Below, one piece after another: positions 39,260-47,678 of a stretch of DNA of 64,000 bases. The translations under genes and the position numbers were made by a program. The stretch is from NCBI GenBank assembly GCA_018823325.1, contig JAHJIJ010000030.1, positions 248,001-312,000 on the forward strand, given 5' to 3'. The notes under the pieces were generated by a model. That model ran no database searches. It was given only the letters and a program-made list of their open reading frames with translations, and was not told the DNA's origin. The stretch is from Alphaproteobacteria bacterium. GTDB taxonomy: Bacteria > Pseudomonadota > Alphaproteobacteria > Sphingomonadales > Sphingomonadaceae. The first letter of the stretch is position 1. Every line of letters begins with the position of its first letter.

Positions 39260-39664
39260 TCACACGCCGAACGAGCGCAAAATAGGGCAAGGCCCATCGT
39301 CCGACTTCGCACAGGCGCGCGCGAGTTGACGCAGGGATGCGCGCGCCTTCTCCAGTGCTTCGATCTTTTCATCGAGTTGGATCAGCCGTTCCTCGGCCAG
39401 TGCCCGCGCCCGCTCACGATCTTGTCCTGCGTCAAGCGAGAGCAACGTTCGAATCTCCTCAAGCGTGAACCCGGCCTGCTGCGCCGCGCGAACAAACCTC
39501 AGCCGACGTAAATCCTTCTCGCCATAGCGTCTGATGCCGCCGGAAAGATCATTGCGCGTCTGCTTCTCCGGGACGTGCAGCAATCCCTTACGCTGATAGA
39601 AGCGGATCGTTTCGACGCCGACCCCACCCGCTTGGGCGAGGCCGGAGATGCTCATCGCGGCCAT
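39260..39664 (-). CDS. MerR-family regulator, mercury-MerR-like but lacking one ligand
   Basis: This 134-residue regulator resembles Tn501 MerR closely (GVGVETIRFYQRKGLL, IRRYGEKDLRRLRFV, LAEERL). At the C-terminus Cys118 and Cys126 (ACAKSDDGPCPIL) match the metal loop of MerR, though one residue shorter. The third mercury ligand (Cys82 in MerR) is replaced by arginine (Arg83), so ordinary Hg(II) sensing is doubtful. It diverges from the glutaredoxin/MauE-like gene, whose promoter has a perfect MerR-type dyad. It probably represses and activates that gene by DNA distortion. Confidence 0.9.
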   Translation of the reverse strand: MAAMSISGLAQAGGVGVETIRFYQRKGLLHVPEKQTRNDLSGGIRRYGEKDLRRLRFVRAAQQAGFTLEEIRTLLSLDAGQDRERARALAEERLIQLDEKIEALEKARASLRQLARACAKSDDGPCPILRSFGV

Positions 39665-39676
39665 ACTTGACTCCAC

Positions 39677-39708
39677 TTGACTCCGTACCACGGTACGGAC
39701 CCTATATA
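39677..39708 (+). promoter_or_regulatory. MerR-type promoter with operator dyad
   Basis: The -35 TTGACT (39677-39682) and -10 TATATA (39703-39708) are separated by 20 bases, longer than normal and typical of MerR-activated promoters. The spacer contains a perfect 7-2-7 inverted repeat, CCGTACC-AC-GGTACGG (39683-39698). It points toward the glutaredoxin/MauE-like gene and lies within 20 bases of the regulator's own start. Confidence 0.9.
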
Positions 39709-39742
39709 GGAGGGCATGGAATCCACAGCAAGGACTGCCGCC

Positions 39743-40519
39743 ATGTCTGACAACAGCGTAAAAGACCGAAAGGCCGTGCTTTACCGGATGGTGATGCCGG
39801 GCCACATCTGCCCTTATGGGCTCAAGGCGCTGCACTTGTTGCGGCGCAAGGGCTATGAGGTCGATGATCGATGGATCAAGACGCGCGAACAGCAAGACGC
39901 ATTCAAGGCCGAACATGACGTGAAGACCACGCCGCAAGTGTTCATCGACGGCAAGCGGATCGGCGGTCATGATGACCTGCGTCGCTTCCTGGGCCTTACG
40001 GTGAAGGACCCGAACGAGACGAGCTACACACCCGTCCTCGTGGTGTTTGCGGTTGCCGCCCTGATCGCCATCGTGATCAACATGCTCACCGCCACCGCAA
40101 TGGTCGGCACGACAACAGTTGAGCGGTTTATCTCCGTGACGATGATTTTGCTCGCCATGCTGAAGCTGCAGGACGTGGACCGCTTCGCGACCATGTTCCT
40201 CGGCTACGATTTGCTGGCACGCAAATCGGTGCCCTATGCTTATGCCTATCCCTTCGCGCAGCTTGGCGCCGGCGTTTTGATGCTCGCGGGCGCGCTTACC
40301 TGGCTCTCTGCGCCGGTCGCTGCGTTCATCGGCGGTATTGGCGCGGTCTCGATCTACAAGGCAGTTTATGTCGAGAAGCGCAGCCTCAAATGTGCCTGCG
40401 TCGGCGGCGGGACCAACGTACCGCTCGGCTTCGTCTCGCTGACGGAAGACCTGTTCATGGTCGCCATGGCCATATGGATGGGCCTGAACGTATGGATCCT
40501 GCCCGGCACATCAATGTAG
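39743..40519 (+). CDS. Glutaredoxin domain fused to MauE/DoxX-like membrane domain
   Basis: This 258-residue protein joins an N-terminal glutaredoxin fold (residues 10-85; active site HICPYG with only one cysteine, Cys23; TPQVFIDGKRIGGHDDL) to four membrane helices (about 96-255) of the MauE/DoxX type. The last helices are preceded by a Cys217-x-Cys219 pair (KCACVGG) like the CGC motif of MauE. It is probably a thiol-redox membrane protein. ATG at 39743 has AAGGA upstream, while 39716 would leave almost no leader after the promoter. Control by the divergent MerR protein is inferred from the promoter. Confidence 0.85.
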   Translation: MSDNSVKDRKAVLYRMVMPGHICPYGLKALHLLRRKGYEVDDRWIKTREQQDAFKAEHDVKTTPQVFIDGKRIGGHDDLRRFLGLTVKDPNETSYTPVLVVFAVAALIAIVINMLTATAMVGTTTVERFISVTMILLAMLKLQDVDRFATMFLGYDLLARKSVPYAYAYPFAQLGAGVLMLAGALTWLSAPVAAFIGGIGAVSIYKAVYVEKRSLKCACVGGGTNVPLGFVSLTEDLFMVAMAIWMGLNVWILPGTSM

Positions 40520-40577
40520 AAACTAGGCAGGCGCGCCGCCGGGCGATCGCTAATCCCCGGCGCGCGCCAACTCGCGC

Positions 40578-41357
40578 TTACTTGCCCCGCTTCTTGCGGT
40601 GGCTCTCAAGATCGAGAACGTCGTTCTCCAGCCCCTCGGGAAGCAGACCGAGGCGCCGTGCGACTTCCTGATACGCCTCGACCTCTCCACCAAGATCACG
40701 GCGGAACCTGTCCTTGTCCAGCTTCTCATTGGTAGCGATATCCCACAGACGGCAACCGTCCGGGCTGATCTCGTCCGCCAGGATGATGCGGGAAAATTCA
40801 CCGTCCCAGATGCGGCCGAATTCCAGTTTGAAGTCGACGAGGCGGATGCCGATGCCGGCAAAGAGACCGCTCATGAAATCGTTCACGCGGATCGCCATGT
40901 CGGCAATATCGTGCATTTCTTCCTGGCTGGCCCAGCCGAAGCAGGCGATATGCTCCTCGGTGATCAGCGGATCGCCCAGCGCATCGTCCTTGTAATAATA
41001 TTCGATGAGCGTGCGCGGCAGCTGCGTGCCCTCCTCTATGCCCAGACGGGTGGAGAGCGAACCGGCCGCGACATTGCGCACCACGACCTCGATCGGCACG
41101 ATCTCGACCTGACGGATCAGCTGTTCGCGCATGTTCAGGCGCTTGATGAAGTGGGTCGGCACGCCGATGTTCGCAAGCAGCGTGAAGACATGCTCGGAAA
41201 TGCGGTTGTTGAGCACGCCCTTGCCGGAGATGGTCCCCTTCTTCTGCGCGTTGAACGCAGTGGCATCGTCCTTGAAGTACTGGATCAGCGTGCCTGGCTC
41301 AGGACCTTCATAAAGGATCTTCGCCTTGCCCTCATAGATCTGGCGACGACGGGACAT
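40578..41357 (-). CDS. purC: Phosphoribosylaminoimidazole-succinocarboxamide synthase
   Basis: PurC joins CAIR and aspartate with ATP in purine synthesis. The 259-residue protein shows [43 protein letters not shown] and [10 protein letters not shown], all conserved in PurC. ATG at 41357 matches the usual family start. An ATG six codons upstream is possible. It is not clustered with other purine genes here. Confidence 0.96.
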   Translation of the reverse strand: MSRRRQIYEGKAKILYEGPEPGTLIQYFKDDATAFNAQKKGTISGKGVLNNRISEHVFTLLANIGVPTHFIKRLNMREQLIRQVEIVPIEVVVRNVAAGSLSTRLGIEEGTQLPRTLIEYYYKDDALGDPLITEEHIACFGWASQEEMHDIADMAIRVNDFMSGLFAGIGIRLVDFKLEFGRIWDGEFSRIILADEISPDGCRLWDIATNEKLDKDRFRRDLGGEVEAYQEVARRLGLLPEGLENDVLDLESHRKKRGK

Positions 41358-41744
41358 GTGCGGGTGCCTACTCATCAGTGATAAAAATCAAGGCCCCGGC
41401 GGCGCGAATCAGCGAGGATCAGCGAACGCCGGGGCTCTCCGCAAGCGCATAGCCCAAGGCTCCATCCAAGGCAATTTTCCCAAGCCGCACAGCAGCGAGT
41501 AACTTGAACTCTTGGCGAACGCCGCCAAGCACGACGCATCCTGCGCCTCATCCGCTCGCGTCAAGCGCAACGGGCGCGATGCCATCGATATCGGGCACCC
41601 GCCGATTTTTACTACCGTCTCAGCAATAATAAAGCCCCGAAACCGGCTCTTTCCATGGCGGCCCTCACGATAGTTCCCGTTCTTGCGTCTTCTTGTGTCA
41701 CAGCATCTGTTGCTAAGCCTCGTTCACTGTGGAAGCTATCCGCG
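41358..41744. other. 387-bp intergenic region, nothing recognised
   Basis: This region lies between the divergent purC and MHYT-kinase genes. It should hold both promoters, but no clear -35/-10 pair, riboswitch or operator was recognised. Confidence 0.4.
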
Positions 41745-44186
41745 ATGATCATGACAGGTACCCACGACAACGTTCTTGTAATCCTGTCGATTGCGATCGC
41801 GATGTTCGCTTCCTTCACGGCGCTCAGCCTCGCAAGCAGGACACTCGCGTCGACGGGATGGGCGCGGCGGGTTTGGCTTTCCTCAGCAGCACTGGCACTA
41901 GGCGGCGGTGTCTGGTCAATGCACTTTGTCGCCATGCTCGCTTTCAGCATGCCCGGCATGCCCACCAGTTACGACTTGTCGCAAACCTTGTTGTCGCTGT
42001 TGATCGCTCTGATCTTCACCGGTGCGGGATTTTCGGTCCTTAACTGGCAAACACTCCGGCTTCGATGGCTCATTACGGCAGGGCTGCTGATGGGAGCAGG
42101 CATCGTCACCATGCACTATGTCGGCATGGCGGCTATGCGCATGCCCGCAACGGTCAGTTATGAGCCCATCTGGTTTTCGATTTCCGTAGTCACGGCTGTT
42201 TGCGCCGCCACCGCCGCGCTCTGGCTTGCCTCCCGAGAGCAGAAGCTCGGCTATCGGGTGGGAGCGGCAGCGGTAATGGGGGCGGCTATCGCGGACATGC
42301 ATTATGCCGGGATGCGTGCCGCCGTCTTCAGGGCGCATGAGTCTGTCGACAGGGCGGTGGGCGGAGCAAGCGTCGGCCAAACCTATCTCGCCATTCTGAT
42401 CAGCGCTGTAACAGTTCTCATTTTAGTCATGGCGCTTGGCGCAGCATGGCTGGAACGCCTCTTCCAAGGAATGGCAAGGCGTGAAGCGCGTACCGCGCTG
42501 CGCCTAAAAATTGCCGATGCGCTGCGCGCAAAAAGCACGAATGAAGCCCTTCACGAGGCAGCGGCGTTGATGGGTGAACATTTTGGTGTGTCGCGCACCG
42601 GCTATGGCCAACTCGATCCGATCGAAGATGTCTTCGATTATGATGTTTGTTGGAGCGACGGCAGAGTTCCGCCCTTGCTGGGGCAGTATCCGGCATCAGC
42701 CTTCGGCGTAAAAATTGTTGCCGCTCTCAACGCCGGTCAGACAGTCGTTGTCGAAGATATCTTTCACGCAGATTTGAGCGATGAGGAGCGAACACGGGAC
42801 ACGGCGCGCGAAGTCGATACGCGATCCATATTGGTTGTTCCGTTCGTCCGAGACGGCCGGCTTCGCACGATCGTCTATCTGAACGACAACAAACCTCGAA
42901 AATGGCGCCCCGATGAAGTGGCATTCATGGAGGAGATCGCCGAGCGGACACGACTCGTGATCGAGCGCGCCGAAGTCGAGAGGCAGCTCCGAGAACTCAA
43001 TGCGACACTTGAAGCGCGCGTCGAGGTGCGCACAGCAGAGCTGCGCGATGCGCAGGAAGCGTTGTTGCAGAGCCAGAAAATGGAGGCTGTTGGACAACTG
43101 GTTTCAGGACTGGCGCATGACTTCAACAATGTGCTCGGCGCAATCGTTGGCTCCTTCGAGCTCATAGAACGGCGTGCAGATGATCCCGAGCGGGCGCGGC
43201 GGTTCGCGCGCGCAGGAATGCAGGCTGCGGAACGGGGCGCAAAGCTCACGGCTCAGCTACTGACCTTCTCTCGTTCTCAGCGCATCCAACTGCAGCCACT
43301 ATATGTGTGCGATATCCTCGAACCGCTGCGTGACATGCTTGCCAGAACCCTCGGGCCCATGATTGCACTCGACTTTCAGCTCAATCAGAATCCGGCCCCC
43401 GTGCTGGCCGATGCAACACAAATCGAGATGATGGTGCTCAACCTCGCCATCAACGCGCGGGATGCCATGCCCGATGGTGGCTCGCTCCACATCGCCACCT
43501 CAACTGTTCTGATCGAGGAAGACCATGAGCTCGCGCCGGGAAACTATGTGCAGATCAGCGTCCGCGACACCGGCGTTGGCATGGACGCCCCGACCCTCCA
43601 GCGGGCCATGGAGCCGTTTTTCACCACCAAGCCTGTCGGCAAGGGCACCGGCCTGGGACTGGCACAGATTTATGGCAGCGCGCGGCAGGCGGGCGGCACG
43701 GCGCGCATTAGCAGTTCGCCGGGCGAAGGAACTACCGTCTTCGTGCTTCTGCCCTGTACCGACCGGCAACCTGAACCCCGATCGAACTCGGTTGCGCCTC
43801 CGCCGCATCAGGGTGGCGAACATGCAAGAGTGCTTCTGGTCGACGATGATCACGATCTTCGAAACCTGCTTGCCAGCGCGCTTGAATCGCAAGGCTACCA
43901 AGTGAAGGAGGCTGCCGACGGCACCGCAGCCCTCGCGATGCTCGACGCCGAAACGGCAGACATCGCAGTCATCGATTTTGCGATGCCGGGCATGAATGGG
44001 GCCGAGCTTTCGCTGCGAATAGCAGATCGCAGCCCATCGCTGCCCATATTATTCATCAGCGGTTTCGCTGATACAGCCGCCCTGGAGTCGGCAGCCGGTG
44101 CCGACGTCATCGTTTTGCGCAAGCCCTTTCGGATCGACGAGTTTCTGCATGCGGTCGACGCCAGGCTGCGGGAAGCAAGAACCTGA
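41745..44186 (+). CDS. Hybrid sensor kinase with MHYT sensory membrane domain
   Basis: This is an 813-residue protein. Seven hydrophobic segments (about residues 8-235) form an MHYT domain with three M-H-(F/Y) motifs: WSMHFVAM, TMHYVGMAA and DMHYAGMRA. These are proposed to bind copper and sense NO, CO or oxygen. A GAF-like domain (about 250-410), a coiled coil, a HisKA domain with His458 in LAHDFNN, an HATPase domain (NLAINARDAMP, DTGVGM, GTGLGLAQ) and a C-terminal receiver with Asp744 follow. No partner output protein is adjacent. ATG at 41745 or 41751 fits a GGAAG site. Confidence 0.9.
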   Translation: MIMTGTHDNVLVILSIAIAMFASFTALSLASRTLASTGWARRVWLSSAALALGGGVWSMHFVAMLAFSMPGMPTSYDLSQTLLSLLIALIFTGAGFSVLNWQTLRLRWLITAGLLMGAGIVTMHYVGMAAMRMPATVSYEPIWFSISVVTAVCAATAALWLASREQKLGYRVGAAAVMGAAIADMHYAGMRAAVFRAHESVDRAVGGASVGQTYLAILISAVTVLILVMALGAAWLERLFQGMARREARTALRLKIADALRAKSTNEALHEAAALMGEHFGVSRTGYGQLDPIEDVFDYDVCWSDGRVPPLLGQYPASAFGVKIVAALNAGQTVVVEDIFHADLSDEERTRDTAREVDTRSILVVPFVRDGRLRTIVYLNDNKPRKWRPDEVAFMEEIAERTRLVIERAEVERQLRELNATLEARVEVRTAELRDAQEALLQSQKMEAVGQLVSGLAHDFNNVLGAIVGSFELIERRADDPERARRFARAGMQAAERGAKLTAQLLTFSRSQRIQLQPLYVCDILEPLRDMLARTLGPMIALDFQLNQNPAPVLADATQIEMMVLNLAINARDAMPDGGSLHIATSTVLIEEDHELAPGNYVQISVRDTGVGMDAPTLQRAMEPFFTTKPVGKGTGLGLAQIYGSARQAGGTARISSSPGEGTTVFVLLPCTDRQPEPRSNSVAPPPHQGGEHARVLLVDDDHDLRNLLASALESQGYQVKEAADGTAALAMLDAETADIAVIDFAMPGMNGAELSLRIADRSPSLPILFISGFADTAALESAAGADVIVLRKPFRIDEFLHAVDARLREART

Positions 44187-44271
44187 ACTCTGCTTGATGA
44201 TACACCTGGACCGGATTCGTAGCGTTGCTGCCGGTCAGGTTATGATGATGCTAGCGAAACAGGTCATTCGC

Positions 44272-45369
44272 TCAGCGCGTACGAATACTGAAAATCCGCT
44301 CGGCATTACCCGAGAAAATCATGCGCTTTTCCGCATCCGGCACCGCCACATTGTTCATGAATTGCGTGGCGCCAGGCGAGTCCTGATAGGGATAGTCGAT
44401 CGCCCACATAATATTATCCGGGCCGAGCGCCTGCCGGCAGAAATCAAGAGCCAGCGGCCAATTCATGCCGCTGGTGGTGATCGCGAAATTATCCTTGAAG
44501 ATCTCGCTGGGCGTCTTGCCGAGCTTCTTGCGCGTGGCGCTCGCCCCATGCATGTAATCGATCCGCCAGAGCCAGAAGGGGATGCCCTCTCCCATGTGCC
44601 CGAGGACGATCCTGAGATTGGGGAAGCGATCAAACAGGCCGCTGACGATCAACCGGACGCCATGTAGCCCGGTTTCGGCGCCATAGCCCCAGATCGCCGT
44701 TTCCAGATTGTGCTTCATGAACGGCTCGGCCATGCCGGCCGAGGGCGCGCGAGGATGGATGTAGATCGGGGCGTTGAGCGCAGACGACGCCTCGAAGATC
44801 GGCAGGAATTTCTCTTCGTCGAGATACTCGTTGAACGTGTGCGAATTGATCATCACGCCGTTCAGGCCAAGCCTGGTCATACCGCGTTCAATTTCCTTCG
44901 CGGCTTCGGCAGGCGCCTGCGGCGCAATGGTGATGAGGCCAGCGAACCGATCCGGGTGGCGGGCGATAGCTTGGGCCAGCCGGTCGTTCGCAAGCCTGGC
45001 CATGGCGACAGCCTCATCCGGCCGGAACATCTGCACCCCTGGGGAGGTGAGCGATAGGACCTGCATGTCGACGCCATTAGCATCCATGATCGCGATCCGT
45101 TCCTCGTCGAGATCGAGTAGCTGGCGCCTGATCCGCGTCGTGAAGGGCGTGTCATTGTGCGTCACCATCCGCCAGAACGGCACATCGGCATCCTGGAGGT
45201 TCGTAGCAGTGAGCGCTTTGAGCGCCGCAAGCTGCTCCGGGATCGCGAAAGCTTCCTCGACAGCGATCCGCCGCATCGGCGTCACGGGGGACGCCTTGCC
45301 GCGTTCAGCGACGCTGGCCAAGACAGCCCCTCCGGCAGCGCCCAACACCGTTCGCCGATCCAGCTTCAT
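44272..45369 (-). CDS. Tat-exported amidohydrolase, gamma-resorcylate-decarboxylase-like (1)
   Basis: This 365-residue amidohydrolase_2 protein has a twin-arginine leader (LDRRTVLGAAGGAVLASV). It resembles gamma-resorcylate decarboxylase: VEEAFAIPE, IYIHPR, GHMGEGIPFWLWRIDY, TTSGM and AIDYPY align with that enzyme's metal-site segments. The N-terminal Glu is kept, but the usual His two positions after it is Ala (EEAF). The reaction could be decarboxylation or hydrolysis of an aromatic acid, and is unproven. It is the last gene of the TonB-receptor operon, 43 bases after its paralogue. Confidence 0.85.
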   Translation of the reverse strand: MKLDRRTVLGAAGGAVLASVAERGKASPVTPMRRIAVEEAFAIPEQLAALKALTATNLQDADVPFWRMVTHNDTPFTTRIRRQLLDLDEERIAIMDANGVDMQVLSLTSPGVQMFRPDEAVAMARLANDRLAQAIARHPDRFAGLITIAPQAPAEAAKEIERGMTRLGLNGVMINSHTFNEYLDEEKFLPIFEASSALNAPIYIHPRAPSAGMAEPFMKHNLETAIWGYGAETGLHGVRLIVSGLFDRFPNLRIVLGHMGEGIPFWLWRIDYMHGASATRKKLGKTPSEIFKDNFAITTSGMNWPLALDFCRQALGPDNIMWAIDYPYQDSPGATQFMNNVAVPDAEKRMIFSGNAERIFSIRTR

Positions 45370-45412
45370 CTCACGCCCTTCCTCAAGGTTTCTCGGCCCC
45401 GCCGCCCCGCAC

Positions 45413-46510
45413 TTATGACTGCGCGATTTTGAACACACGCTCGGCATTGCCGCTGAAGATCAACGCCTTGTCCTCATTGGAAACGGGCGCCGTATTCATG
45501 AACGTCGTCGCTTCTTCGGCTTCCTGATAAGGATAGTCGATCGCCCACATCACGTTGCGCGGCCCCAGCACCTCAACGCAATATTTTAGCGCAGCGTGGT
45601 CGTTCATGCCGCTGGTGGTGATGATGAAATTGGACTTCACATACTCGCTCGGCTTCTTTTTGAGCTTGCGCGTGAACATGCGCTCCATCTTGGGGTACAT
45701 GTAGTCGAGCCGGTAGAGCCAATAGGGAATACCCTCACCCATGTGGCCCAGGACGATCTTGAGATCGGGGAAATCATCGAAGGCGCCCGAGAACAGGATT
45801 CTCAGGGCATGGAGACTGGTCTCCACCTGGAAGCCCCACATCGCCGTCCACAGGCCCATGTCGCGATACGGCCCATCGATCGTGTCAGGTAGCGGACGAG
45901 GATGGATATAGATCGGACCCAGCGCCGCAGCCGCTTCCAGAATGGGCCGGAACTTGGGATCGTCCATGTATTCGCCGTTGGTGTGGCTGTTGAGAATGAA
46001 GCCGTTGAGCTTCAGGCCATTGATTGCCCGTTCCATCTCCTTGACCGCGCCCTTGGGGTCCTGCGGCGCAAAGGCGGCAAGGCCGGCGTAGCGTGTCGGG
46101 TGACGCCTGATCGCTTCGGCCAGATGATCGTTGGCGGTCGTAGCCAGCGTGGCCGCCGTCATCGGCTCGAAGAACTGAACGCCCGGAGACGTGAGCGAGA
46201 GCAGCTGCATGTCGATGCCCAGCCTATCCATCGTGGCGAGCCGCTGCTGATCCAGATCGAGGAGATCGGCAAGCCTCGGGTCGTTCTGGCGGAACAGGAG
46301 CCCGCGCCAGAAATCGAGATCCTTGCTGTTCCACCCCGCCTTCACGATGTCGCGACAAGCCTCGACGAATTCCGGCGTGGCAAACGCCTCTTCCGTAGCA
46401 ATCCGCCGGAAATTCCGGGTCGAGCGCCGGCCGGCCTGAGCCAGCGCCTCGCCGCCAAGCAGCGCGCCTGAAAGCATTGCCGCGCCCGCAAGCACTTCAC
46501 GTCTGTCCAT
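45413..46510 (-). CDS. Tat-exported amidohydrolase, gamma-resorcylate-decarboxylase-like (2)
   Basis: This 365-residue paralogue of the next gene has a Tat leader (MDRREVLAGAAMLSGALLGG). The active-site segments are TEEAFATPE, IYIHPR, GHMGEGIPYWLYRLDY, TTSGM and AIDYPY. As in its neighbour, the expected E-x-H ligand motif reads EEAF, with Ala in place of His. The pair arose by duplication. It is third in the operon, 50 bases after the ACMSD-like gene. The substrate is unknown but is probably an aromatic acid or ester handled in the periplasm. Confidence 0.85.
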   Translation of the reverse strand: MDRREVLAGAAMLSGALLGGEALAQAGRRSTRNFRRIATEEAFATPEFVEACRDIVKAGWNSKDLDFWRGLLFRQNDPRLADLLDLDQQRLATMDRLGIDMQLLSLTSPGVQFFEPMTAATLATTANDHLAEAIRRHPTRYAGLAAFAPQDPKGAVKEMERAINGLKLNGFILNSHTNGEYMDDPKFRPILEAAAALGPIYIHPRPLPDTIDGPYRDMGLWTAMWGFQVETSLHALRILFSGAFDDFPDLKIVLGHMGEGIPYWLYRLDYMYPKMERMFTRKLKKKPSEYVKSNFIITTSGMNDHAALKYCVEVLGPRNVMWAIDYPYQEAEEATTFMNTAPVSNEDKALIFSGNAERVFKIAQS

Positions 46511-46560
46511 CTTTTTGAACCTCCTGGGTGTTGGGGCGCGGCAGCGCTACGTGCGTGCCG

Positions 46561-47637
46561 TCAGAGCTTGAAGAGACGGGTTGCGTTGCCGTTCAGGATC
46601 ATGTCGCGCTCGGAGGTCGAGCGGTGGCTGACACGCTGCAGGACGCCGGGCATGTCCTGGATGAGGAAGGGATAGTCCGATCCGTACATCACCCGGTCCG
46701 CCCCCACCTGCGAAATGAGGAAATCGAGCGTCTTCTCGTCGTAAACGATCGCATCATACCAGAAGCGCCGCAGATAGGTGCTCGGCGGGTTGTTCACATA
46801 GCGCTTGCTGCGGGTGCTCGACCACATCTTGTCGAACCGGGCGATCAGGTAAGGCAGCGTGCCGCCGCCATGGCATGCGATGAGCTCCAACTTGGGGAAC
46901 TTGTCCATGAAGCCGGTGAGGATCAGCCGGGCGAAAGCAAGGCTGGTGTCGCTCGTGAATCCGATGGTGTTGGACAGGCCGAAATCTTCGACGCCCCACG
47001 CCTTGATGTCTACGAACGGCGTGACCGGATGGATGAAGCAGGGAAGACCCGAGTCCTCGATTGCCTTCCATACGGGGTGAAACTTCTCATGATCGAGCGG
47101 CATGCCCAGAACATTGGTGAGCTGGCATATGCCGACTGCACCATTCTTTCTGGCCCGCTCAAGTTCAGCGATGGCATCGTCCGGGTGCTCCCAGGGAAGC
47201 GATGCCATCCACTTGATGCGTCCCGGATATTTCTTCTCCGCCGCTGCGAAGTCGTCGTTCACGATCCGGGCAGTTTCGACGCTGACCTCACGGGAGCTCC
47301 AGAACACATTCGGGCATGTCAGGCTGACGATCGCGACATCGACACCGGCTTCGTCCATGGCTTTGATGCGCATGTCGAAATCGGTCATTTCAGGCGAGAG
47401 ACGCACGATAGGTGCCCCCCGATAGTCGATCACGTCATGCGGCTGCGTGGGAATAATCTTCGTGTTGGCATCGGGATGCTTCTTGAGCATCTCGACCCAG
47501 CGGGTCGTGAAATTGTGCGTATGCATGTCGATGACCTTGGGCTTTGCAGCCGGCGCCTGGCCGACCGCGCGGGAGGCCATTGCGGCCAGCCCCACGCCGC
47601 CGGCGGCCTTGATCAATTGCCTGCGTTCCATTTCCAT
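46561..47637 (-). CDS. Tat-exported amidohydrolase, ACMSD-like
   Basis: This 358-residue amidohydrolase_2 protein has a Tat leader (MEMERRQLIKAAGGVGLAAM). Unlike its two neighbours it keeps the metal H-x-H (IDMHTHNF), plus CFIHPVTPF, ACHGGGTLPYLIARFDKMW and MYGSDYPF. This pattern is closest to aminocarboxymuconate-semialdehyde decarboxylase and related decarboxylases. ATG at 47637 has GGAG seven bases upstream. It is the second gene of the operon, 41 bases after the TonB receptor. Confidence 0.87.
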   Translation of the reverse strand: MEMERRQLIKAAGGVGLAAMASRAVGQAPAAKPKVIDMHTHNFTTRWVEMLKKHPDANTKIIPTQPHDVIDYRGAPIVRLSPEMTDFDMRIKAMDEAGVDVAIVSLTCPNVFWSSREVSVETARIVNDDFAAAEKKYPGRIKWMASLPWEHPDDAIAELERARKNGAVGICQLTNVLGMPLDHEKFHPVWKAIEDSGLPCFIHPVTPFVDIKAWGVEDFGLSNTIGFTSDTSLAFARLILTGFMDKFPKLELIACHGGGTLPYLIARFDKMWSSTRSKRYVNNPPSTYLRRFWYDAIVYDEKTLDFLISQVGADRVMYGSDYPFLIQDMPGVLQRVSHRSTSERDMILNGNATRLFKL

Positions 47638-47678
47638 TATCACTCTCCCATGAGGCCCTCGCCTCAGCCTGCAGATCG

